A stretch of 64,000 bases of DNA, taken from assembly GCA_029718625.1 (NCBI GenBank), contig CM056391.1:906162-970161 (forward strand). The letters run 5' to 3'. The DNA is from Synaphobranchus kaupii (taxonomy: Eukaryota; Chordata; Actinopteri; Anguilliformes; Synaphobranchidae). Shown in pieces: positions 1 through 10,850 of this stretch (positions are counted from its first letter, which is position 1; every line of letters starts with the position of its first letter). Under the pieces are notes generated by a model. That model was not told the DNA's origin. It made no database searches and saw only the letters and a list, made by a program, of their open reading frames with translations. Made by a program: the position numbers and the translations under genes.

Positions 1-669
1 GATAAACAAGTTTTGGAACCTCTGTAGGCCTATAGGTAAATTATTTGTTATTTGCTTTATTGTTTGTCTATTTTGACTTGAGGAAATCTATTTTGAATGA
101 GCAAATTGAGCATTTGGTTATTGTGCTTTTCGGTCATGGAATGACCCCAATGATATTTTAAAGATAAACGTCCTGGTTTTGATAGGTCACTATAAGGCCG
201 TACTAAGAGTCTGTTCACACTTGTACACTGTAAAATAAATATCCCGTAAAAAACTATGACAATCCCGTGAAACAGAAATTTTGCCAGTGAAAAATCATTT
301 AACAAAGGCAAATGGTAAAATGTTTGTAAAAAAAAATGTACACACATGTACACTGTAAAAGAAAACTGTATATTATGGTAAAATGTTTATAAAAATGTAC
401 TGAATTTCACTGTTTTTTCAAAACAGTATCAAAGTCATGTAGAATAACGGCAATAACTCATTATTTAAATCCTGTTATTTTAATTTATAAAATAAGAGGA
501 TTTATACAGTTAAATAGTCTAGGCTATTTTAGCTGTTCTTTCAAATGTGTATTGCAGGGCCCTTTGAAGAAGAGACTGGGGATTTCCCTGGTTAAATAAT
601 GATAATAAAATATTTCTTATTAAATAATTACTTATTAATATTACTAATTAAAATTATATTAACTGACTA

Positions 670-692
670 TGTATATATATATATATATATAT
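670..692. repeat. (TA)n microsatellite, short allele in copy A
   Basis: About eleven TA units. The same place in copy B (43057-43114) is a run about 35 bases longer, which makes this a rapidly changing marker between the two copies. Confidence 0.9.
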
Positions 693-1065
693 GTGGATTT
701 TGTTCGTATTGTAATTTTTCCTGATTGATAACTTGTACTTTTTGAGTAACTTGCTATCTAGCGAACTCAGCTCCAATTTCAATGATCAAAGGGAGCAAAG
801 TCTTGTGTGACGTTTCATTGTGCAATCCAATAGGCACTGCTTCCAACCTTACTTGCAACCTCTGAAGTGTAATAAACTGAAAATTATTTTTATCTTAATT
901 GTTCACTTTTGTTGTCTGTTGAGTTACCCTCAGGTCACTTGATGCCAGAAATAGCTATGCAATGCATGAGGAACATTTGTAAAATCTTGGGTTTCACTGT
1001 TCAAACCATTTAACTTTGTCAAGAGGACTGTGGGAGATCAAAGTTTTATGTGAATGTATTCACAG

Positions 1066-1275
1066 GAACTGAAGCAATTGCATTATCAACTGTATGCAAA
1101 CTCCTTTATTCCCTCTATAGTCGATAGCTTGGCGTGCAGGCCAGAACGGCCAGAACAGGTGCTGCAACTGTTGTTTTCCGCCATCACTGAGCAACCCAGG
1201 GTGTTATTAGTTATTAGTTTCATTAGTGTGGGACAGGGTTTCACCCAAGGGGCCAAGACTGGGCTTTCGTTTTGA
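1066..1275 (+). pseudogene. Duplicated fragment of the Siglec-like terminal exon (copy A)
   Basis: An acceptor-like AG at 1064-1065 opens a frame containing [12 protein letters not shown], which matches [13 protein letters not shown] at the end of the Siglec-like gene at 41646-41690. DNA similarity continues past the coding part into its 3' flank, to the phrase ending near 1202. The true stop codon is lost because two inserted bases shift the frame, so this frame stays open to 1275. It lacks the upstream tail motifs. It could be a dead duplicate or an alternative last exon of a Siglec-like gene left of the window. An equivalent lies at 43487. Confidence 0.6.
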
Positions 1276-1904
1276 AGCTCACTTCCTGGTTGGGCTGGGA
1301 GTGGAAATTGTGCCGTCGCTCACTAGCGCCACTGCGATTGGCTCCAGTATAGGTCTTTCACCATGTAAGTCAATGGCAGCAATGTGGTCAAAATACTCAG
1401 TCAATACATTTTTCCCACAAAAAAATGTTATTGCAATAGGTGCCTTTCCTTCATCTAATGCCTCTGCATGTGCTGATTTTTAAAAAAATATTGTGTCGTT
1501 TGGACAGGGTATTAACATTTGTTCAGGACCAATCAGAGGGACAGGTTGAGTCGCAGACGCAGTTTGTACAAACTGGTGGCGAAAAATGCATCCGGAGCTT
1601 CAATTCGGTTTTTACGAGGCCGTGGGAAGGCAATGTGTGACGTCACAGTGACTTTGTCCATATTTTTATACAGTCTGGTTTCACCTTGTGGGGTTTTCCA
1701 TTGTCGCAACTAAAATTGAATAAGAAAGAAATTGAACACATTGCCCAACATTTTGAAGGATTGCCAGTTTTTATCAAGGATTATTCACAAACACCAGATT
1801 AATCTTTATGTACTCATCTATGCAGGGGTGGTTTTATGCAGTTCACATTTTAACACAAAGAAAATATATCTGCACACTGTTGCAAAATGTTATATTCCAC
1901 TTTA

Positions 1905-1945
1905 TTCAACTAAGCTTTCGGTCAAACGACCTTTATCAGAGCATC
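1905..1945 (-). ncRNA. Degenerate hammerhead-like motif of a Penelope-type repeat
   Basis: Read on the minus strand, CTGATAA is followed by a perfect short hairpin (GGTC, loop, GACC) and then GAAA, in the order of a hammerhead core. The core heptamer departs from CTGANGA at one position, and no convincing stem I is seen, so it is probably inactive. An AATAAA-like signal follows. The same sequence occurs in copy B near 44317-44357. This resembles the terminal repeat of a Penelope-like element other than the one at 16861. Confidence 0.35.
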
Positions 1946-1989
1946 ATGCAATTCAATTCACAAAGCTTGACAATGGTAATTATCAATAA

Positions 1990-4212
1990 AACCTGACAAT
2001 GAGGTCAGCTTACATTAAGCAATGTTGGTTACGAAAATCCACAGTAACATCTTCCAGTGTAACATTAACTCTAACAGAGCACATCAACGTTGAGTATATT
2101 TTATCCCTACGGGACTCGTGTAAACTCTGTTTGTACTTTTAAAATTGTTCTTTTTGCCCTGCTAAAGTAATGACCTAAAGTAAAGTATGAAAGATATCAT
2201 TAACATGTATTATAATAATTATGTAATACATATCTGTTTTCTGCATCCCCTGTTTTGGAGATCACCACAGTTACAACTTTGTTGACACTCTTCCTTTGCA
2301 CCATGATGATAAGTCTTTGTATTTGCAGGTGAGTTTGTTATCATGGGTTCTTTTTTGTGTTCACGTTAGAATTCCCTGTTAAAAAGGGATTTAATTGAAA
2401 TGACTTTAGCTTTTGTTTCTGTCTGTGCACATGCATATTCAATACTCAACACATCCCAAGCCTATGCTCACATGTTTAAGCCTTGTATTCTGCTTACTTA
2501 TTAGCACCTGTGAAACAGGTAGCCTGGGTCAAATATACCCAGGACATTATTGGGATTTTAAAGCAATACAGAATTTTTAAAAAAATAAAAATACAATACA
2601 TATTACCTTTATCTCAAATCCAAACAATATATATGGTTAGTGGTTTCCATGTACCTCTGCTAGATCACATTTCACAATGAAAGTGTCATTCATTTTAAAA
2701 AGAATCCACTATAATGAAGGCATGGGGGCATAAATCATGTTTATCTGTGAAAAATTAAAATGAAAAAAGGTTTGCATGCAGTATATTATTCATATGTTGT
2801 CATTTTGAACTGACATTCTCAATTATATTCATCTTTATCTTATAATATTCAAAGAAACCAAATAGGCAATGAGACAAAATGCAAATATAGATGAACCACA
2901 AATAGAAAAGAAAACAAGAACCAAATTTACACGGGTTTAGTCACCGTTTATGAAATACATGAAAAGTGTCATCCTCTTTCACTAAAAGTTTAAAATGGGT
3001 AAATTTGACCCAACCCAAACACAAGTGTTAATATCACATATTTTTTCTTTCTGCTGAAAAGCACGAAGCTTTACAGTCAGGAAATTGCTGAGTGCTTGAT
3101 TACAATATCAACACAGGACCTCTGAGTGTATCGTTAATACTGATCTCCACTGTTTGTTGCCCTTTGAGTCATGATATACATGAAGACATGAGCAACATCT
3201 GTATTACTATTACTATTAATATTTATTTTTGTGCCAGTCACCTATCATGTTTAAAAATGAAAAAAAATAAAAAATCTCCTAGCAAAGATTTGAACATTTG
3301 CAATTTGTCTAGCAGAGGGCAACGGTACATTATCAAGTAAGTAAACTGAAGGTGTTTTTCTAGTCCAGCAGAGGGCAGCAGAGTCAAACATTTAAAATGG
3401 GGTAAATGGCTGTATTTGATGCTCTGGAACAGGAATCCTCTGGTTCCTCACGTTTCTGAGCATCTGGGCCTCTTCCCTTATTCTTGCACACAGAATTCCT
3501 GTTGGGACCGTCCTCTATAGTCACGTTCCTGCCCCCTACTGAACAGACAGAGAACATTCAGGCATAGATCTCAAGATCATTTGGGTTTTAACATGATCGC
3601 CCTTCAGCTTGATTAAAAAAGGTGTAATAAAAAACAGTGAAAGGAACGAAAGAAAGTTTGTAAAGATATGAGGGATGAAAATTAAACGCAAGTTCCACAA
3701 GTCCCAGAACCGTAAGGTAAGTATCCTGCACCATTCAGTGGGATCATATTTCTTGGGTGAAGAGAAAAAACGCTAAATATTACAGCCAGAATTCAGTTTA
3801 ATCCCACAAACAAGTTGCTAATTACTCTTAATCTGACACTTTTATTGTCTTTTGAAGGATTATTTATCCTCAGGCCACATTATGTCAGAAATAGCTTTGA
3901 ACGGCCTGTACATAAATATGATCAATGAGATGAAAGAGAAGGAGAGAAAGCTCAGGGGAGAGCAGAAGAGTAAAGATGGATTATGACAGTAGAGTCTGTG
4001 CTCCATTACTGCACCTTTTTCATTCACGATAGTGAACCTGCTCATATTACCATCTAATTCTAATTAATATCAACTACAGTCTAGAAATTTCATCAGCGGT
4101 AATATGACAATTTTAAAAAGACTCTTACCTCTTTTATATTGGAAGCACAATACATTATCAGCAAAACAACTTTAACATGAAAAAAATCTACTGAAAATCC
4201 AGCAAAACGTAC
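1990..4212. other. No gene seen: intergenic sequence and 3' flank of the receptor gene
   Basis: I find no credible exon. The stretch is AT-rich and nearly identical in copy B (about 44400-46626). The part from about 3310 to 3910 recurs at 29060-29357 and 61490-62080, so it is the 3' flank shared by all members of the CD300-like family here. Confidence 0.6.
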
Positions 4213-7200
4213 CTATTGTTTCTGCCGGACAACTGTGCTGTAAATCACAACACCTTCTGCCGGAGGCTGGTTAGGAGTCAGAACAGATATTGCACACACA
4301 ATATTTCAGTAAATCAACAATGAACATTATTGAGAGGTACACACACATTTTCCTTTTAAGATTATCTGTGTTTTGGGTGTGAAAAATAAAGGAAAAGGTT
4401 CAAGTTTAAACGACTGGGGGGTTATTCCACAAAGCAGGATAAGCAAGCTTATAGATAACTCTAAAATAATACAATGAAATAACCTTACAAACGTTCTTCA
4501 ATATGAGCAACTAACAATATGTATGACTAAATCACACTTCTAAACCAGATTCTATTGAATTTTCATTGACTGAAATCTCCCTAATGTGCCTTATCGTTCT
4601 CACAGTTATCTGGATTACTTGATAATCCTGTTTTGTGGAATACCCCCCTGGTGGTTCACCTTTCCTAATGTGTACCAGCTGATACCTGCATGCTGGCTGT
4701 GTACCTGACACTGAAATATGATAAACAATCTTACCTGTGGATTATGCGAGACAATTGAGCTGTACATGACCTCATCTGCAGAGTTTTCAGATGGCTGGAC
4801 AGTAAGAGTGAACATGTTTCTGTTACTAACCAGAGTTAGGGGGGGTCACAGTCAATATTGCTTCAGTCAATTCAGTCATGAAATAAAATATGTTCATTAT
4901 GTGAAAAATGCTCTATAGAGGATTATGCAATAAATAATTATGTTAAGGCATTGTTCAGTACTGGACCCAAATGCAAGACTCTGAGACAGAACTCGATGAA
5001 ACTCCACCAGGGAGAATATTTATTCGTTTCAGGCAAAAGCAGCAAGCAAGGTGAACTAACAGGGTGAAGGGCTGGATACAGGGGTTGGCGAACTAAGCGG
5101 GGCAGGAGAGGAGACAGAGCGGGTCAGGGTAGGCAGGCTGGGCGGGCTGGACAAGGAACAGAACAAAAACAGGTTACGGGCAATAAACAACGTAGCAAAC
5201 AGAATGGCTGGGAGTGATCTCAAACAGAGCAGAGAAAACGAACTGGCACTGAAACGGTGTGAGAGGGTAAACTAAATAGTGAAGGGAACAGGTGAAGGTG
5301 TCACGGTTTGACTATCCTTTATTCCATCTCTGCGTTTATGGTTCTCTGCAGCCGTGAGCTGGCGTTCCGGTTTCTTTTTTGCCGTCCGCTCCGTGTTTTC
5401 CCGTCTTCCGCTCATTACCTGGCGCACCTGTTCCTGGTTTCCTGTGTGCTATTTAAGCACGCTGTTTCCGCCTTTCTGTGCTTGTGTGTCTTTGTTGCCA
5501 CGTTCACCAAGCCAGGTAAAAGGTATAGCCGGAAGACTGGATTATTGTCTTTGACAATCATTCAGGAACTTCCTAGAGTTTAGGTTAGATTCCTCTTTAC
5601 TCTAGTTTCGGTTCCTTTTCTTTTGTGCTCTAGTTATTCACCTCTTTGTTTTGCCTCTGACGTTTATCAGAGCTAGAGATTTCCTACTAGCTTATTTTTC
5701 TCATGCTGCTTATTTCTGCGAGTTCGCCCATTCAGAGGGTTGTTTTATTTTGTCTCACGCCGGGATTATCTCCCTTTATTTTTGGATCTGCTCGTTATTC
5801 GAGTTGCGCCCAGAGCTATTGGGGTTGATTTTTGTTTTCGGTACTTTACGAGATTATTTTCTCTATCAGTTAAATCTCTCTACTCAAGTATCGTCTTGTT
5901 TTTATAAAGGACGTTTCATTTTGTTTGTTTGTTCGGGAGTTTTTGTCCCGCCTTTCTTTATTTTTTCTTTTCTAGTGATTATTCACTTTGCGTGGGTAAT
6001 CTTTCTAATCCTTTTCTGGTCGCGTCTGATCCTCCTACCCGACCCCCCTGACAGAAGGGACTGATTGAATAACTAAAAGGAGTGAGGAATGTGAGTAAGC
6101 GGGAGAGTGATAGGCTAACCAATGAAGGGAGAAACAAGGAACTAAACGAGGACCACAGCCAGCCTGCAAGGAACACAGAAACAAGACGAACAGGGTAAAC
6201 TGAAAAACATGACATGAAACATACGGAATGGGAAAACAGAAGAAACAAAAGGGAGGTGGACTGGAGGGAAACGGCAGATGTTACAGATTCAATTTAGTTG
6301 AATTTGATGCTGAAACGATAAAATTGTGGGTATTTAAAAATATTAATAATGAATCTAATGTGAATTAATTTCCTGAATTGACTGAACAGAACGTTGAATT
6401 CATCCCGACCCTGCAGCCAACTGCTTAGAGAGCAGGAGAAAAATGCATTAAAGTAACTCACGAGTGAACGTTCTGGAACAATATGAATGCCTATTTTCAC
6501 AGTGGTTTAAGAGCAGGATGATATTTCAGCTTTTAGCACCTCTGACTATCTGCACTGTAGTGGCCCGCTGCTGTTCAAAGACTTCCTGCCCTGAGTTTAT
6601 ATAACACCACTTTACCATCGTTTAACAGATGCTCTTATCCAGAGCGATGAGTGGAGGACATTCATGTTCCTCTCAGGAATACAATAATGTGGTGTCACTA
6701 CAAAGGCACAGAGGCCCATTTATAATCACTTATAATCATTTACAATCCAATTTATAATCATTTATAATCAAGTGTGATATTTACCTAACAAACAACAATT
6801 TGTATTGTAAAAAAAAGAATGTAGCCTACAATTAGACAGATAACATATCTTAGACAATTATATCTATGACATCATTCCAAAAGGAAACCCAAGGAAAGAA
6901 AGATAAAAAATAGAGGATCTCTAAAGAGACTCAGGAGCCCAAGTGAACTATAGGAAGTAAGAGATGAGACTGAACATTAACTCTGTGTGAGAAATCCAAC
7001 GGCTAACCAACCTGTGATTGAGGTGGGCTTTCTCTGTGTGACTGCGTCTTGTGGAACACCGTGCTGTACGTCACGTCTTCTTCTGAGCTGCGAGACCCAC
7101 TGCCACCTGGGAAATTCTTGTGATTCAGTCTACTGTGATTCAATGTTCTGTGATTCATTGTTCTGTGATTCACTGATGCTGCAATGAATGATCATACTGT

Positions 7201-10200
7201 ATATACAGCATCCAAACACCCAACATACTTCATGCGGGGTACTCACCGTGTCTCTTCCACAGCCTCCATGTAACCATGGCAACAGCCACCGCCAGCAACA
7301 GTATCCCTAATGCCATCAGGACGATTTCGAGGTCTGATGGACTGAACAGCAGCAACAGGGTACATGAGATTTAGACACGGCAGGACGCTTTTCTGTCATA
7401 TCACTGCATGACTGGATGACAGTATTACTCCTATTACAGTTTTTTACGATTGCTTTGACTCATTTTGCACAGCAGAATTTCAATGTGCAAAACTCAAAAT
7501 GCAAAGTGCCAAACTGACTTTCAAAATTCATACTCTAAGACACTACATCCTATGCTGACATACAAAGTGTAAAACTGTTAACGCAAAGTGCTAAACTGAC
7601 TTGCAGAATTCTTACCTTAACACACTACATCCTATGCTGGCATACAAAGTGTAAAACTGTTAATGCAAAGTGCTAAACTGACTTGCAGAATTATTACCTT
7701 AACACACTACATCCTATGATGACATACAAAGTGTAAAACTGTTAATGCAAAGTGCTAAACTGACTTGCAGAATTATTACCTTAGGCCACTACATCCTATG
7801 CTGACATACAAAGTGCAAAACTGTTACAGTTTTTTTACGATTGCTTTGACTCATTTTGCAGAGCAGAATTTCATTGTACAAAACTCAAAATGCAAAGTGC
7901 CAAACTGACTTTCAAAATTCATACTCTAAGACACTACATCCTATGCTGGCATACAAAGTGTAAAACTGTTCATGCAAAGTGCTAAACTGACTTGCAGAAT
8001 TATTACCTTAAGACACTACATCCTATGATGACATACAAAGTGTAAAACTGTTAATGCAAAGTGCTAAACTGACTTGCAGAATTCTTACCTTAACACACTA
8101 CATCCTATGCTGACATACAAAGTGCTCCATTCTCAGAATACAGCCACCTAATATTACAGCAATGTTCAAATGTTTATTACTACAAATGCAGATCACTAAA
8201 TCAATTATGGTAAAATCAAGTCATGGTCATGGTCGTGGACCATGTACAGTAAATATACAGTATATAAGTAATAGGTACTGTACATGCCCAGTTTGCCTAG
8301 ACCCGGCCCTGAGACCATTGGGCAGGCCCACACACATCCATCCCTGATTGGTCAGCCTGACCCTCTTCTTGGGGCATACAACTCCGTGCGCCTCATACAT
8401 TTTCTGGATGGGCTGTACAACCGTCTAGTACAGCCAAATGCTCAGATGGTGCTCATCATTGTCTGGGACAATGTAAACTTCCATCGTGCATTGGCTGTGC
8501 AAGACTGGTTTACAGCCCATGCAGAGTTCCGATTCCAATTCCTTCCACCTTACTCCCCCTTTCTGAACCCCATCAAGGAGTTTTTCTCGGCCTGGAGGTG
8601 GAAGGTATACGACAGGTGTCCATATGAGCAGGAAACGCTCCTTCAGGCCATGGATGAGGCATGCGATGACATTACAGCCCAGCAGTGTCAGGGGTGGATA
8701 AGGCACTCTAAAAGATTTTACCAGCGCTGTCTTGCCAACGAAGACATCAGATGCGACCTCAACAAATGCAACCTCGTAAAAAACTGTAAAAGAAATACAG
8801 CAACAGATTCTAGCCGACAACGGAATCTTCCAAAACATCCACACAATCAGCCTAACAACAATTGGGCGAATTTTGAAAAAGCACCAAATCACATTGAAAC
8901 AATTTACTTGGTGCCTTTACAAAGGAATGAAGATAGGGTGGAAGACTTTGAGGGTGGAATATGTTCAGGTGTGTGTATAGCAATGTTGCAATACTACAGT
9001 AGTGAATACTTTGGCGACCCATCCTCTATAAATGTGTCGACTGATTAACATTATGCCCTAGACATCACATTAGGATTATGTACGTATGTGTGTGGGCCTG
9101 CCCATTGGTCTCAGGGCCGGATCTAGGAAAACTAGGCATGTGCCTCGGGTCCAATTTCGCCAGGAGGTCCATTCTATTCTCCAGGGGGTCTATTCACAAG
9201 TTGAGGCTCGTGACCCTCTGCTGGGGGCATAGTACAACTCCGTGCGTCTCATACATTTTCTGGATGGGCTGTACAACCGTCTCGTACAGCCAAATGCTCA
9301 GATGGTATTCATCATTGTCTGGGACAATGTAAACTTCCATCGTGCATTGGCTATTCGAGACTGGTTTACAGCCCATCCAAAGTTCTGATCACAATTCCGT
9401 CCACCCTACTCCCCGTTTCTGAACCCCATCGAGGAGTTTTTCCATATGAGCAGGAAACACTCCTTCAGGCCATGGATGAGGCATGCAATGACATTACAAC
9501 CCAGCAGTGTCAGGGGTGGATAAGGCACTCTAAAAGATTTTACCAGTGCTGTCTTGCCAATGAAGACATCAGATGCGGCGTCGACAAAATTCTGTGGCCA
9601 AATGCAGCACATTGAAACTCTGTTGTGCAAAATTAGTCAAAGCAATCGTAAAAAACTGTAATAATGCCAACCATATCCCAGCATGCATATAGGCCATGTA
9701 GTGCTTGTAATGCTGAAATACGAGTTACCATGGGTGCAGGAGGAGAGCTCATTGACTTTGAAATGATTATTGGGGCAAATGTCTCAGGAAAAACAGCCAC
9801 TTTACAGTTCTGAATGCTTAGACACTAACCAATTAACCATTAACACTTGTGGCCAATGCATTTACCAAGTGTGAATGCACGTTCTCTGCTTTACACTCAG
9901 TTTGTAATTTTATAACACACTTTTTGCAAAACTGTAAACACGACTAACTGCTTTACACTCAGTTTGCAATTTAATAACACACTTCTAGCAAAACTGCCTT
10001 TCCACATTGACACATGTGAAAACACTTTTAGATAATGAGTTCACTTACAAATCAGAGCTTGAGCACTATAAATAGGCCACAGGTAAACATTTGGTTTGGA
10101 CAAAAATGGAGGCCAATATTGGACAGAGAGTAAGAGGGGTGAGAACTAGACGAGGAGGAGGATGAGGAGGATGAGGATGAGGATGAGGAGGAGGAGGAGG

Positions 10201-10808
10201 AGGAGGTGAAGAAGTAAGAAGAGGAGGAGTATGGGCCTGTATTTACACAAAAACACAATTTTTTAAAAGAGTTTGAAGAATTGTTTGCTTTTGCAAGAGA
10301 TGTATAATGTTTTGCCAGTTTGGTGTAAGGTTTTGTGGTTAGTGTGTAGAGTTTTGCAAAAAATAACCTATAGTTTCAAAGATGGTGCCTAAGCAATCAG
10401 AAAAAACTGTAATAAAAATGAACACCCTATTATAAGTACTTTGTTGTTTTTGTTGTTATTGTTATACTAAATAGACACTCGGGTGAATAGTTAGCAGCCT
10501 TTTTCATTATGAATATCTTACCTTTTACTGTAAGGAGTTGTTCCTGCAAAAGATGAGAGAGGTGTTGAGACTGATGTCTGCTTTGAGATTGAAGGCTTGT
10601 TGGCTGTTGCTGATGTGGTTGCTGAGCTAACCGGAAGGGAGGTGCAGAGTGTGGTAGATGCTGAAGATTGGGTTGCTATGAAGAGTCAGTGGAGAGAAAT
10701 TCATTATGTTTCTTGCATTTAAAATGCTGATGGTCAACCCAGGCATGAAAACAATATATTTTAAACAATGAAAGCTTCAATGATGTTGTTCTCCATATTA
10801 TATTGTGT

Positions 10809-10850
<42 letters not shown>

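Larger units (their letters stand above)
7437..9658 (+). mobile_element. IS630/Tc1-mariner-like DNA transposon, rearranged
   Basis: Terminal inverted repeats CAGTTTTTTACGATTGCTTT and its complement are flanked by TA dinucleotides (7435-7436, 9659-9660), as expected for Tc1/mariner insertion. Inside are transposase pieces in scrambled order: a C-terminal part, then an N-terminal part, then an inverted short segment, then a second C-terminal part. A second internal copy of the left end begins near 7824. The element lies in the intron between the stalk and membrane exons of A1 and is shared with copy B (49880-51789). Confidence 0.8.

Noticed and set aside
57..353. Minus-strand 98-residue frame, identical at 42444-42740
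   Set aside because: Identity between copies only reflects the recent duplication; the frame has no recognisable domain or exon signals.
5651..6064. 137-residue hydrophobic frame
   Set aside because: It lies within the solo LTR and is not kept open in the copy B version.
10052..10258. Minus-strand frame with a long serine run
   Set aside because: It comes from the purine-rich GAG/GAT tract inside the MITE at 9805; low-complexity reading only.
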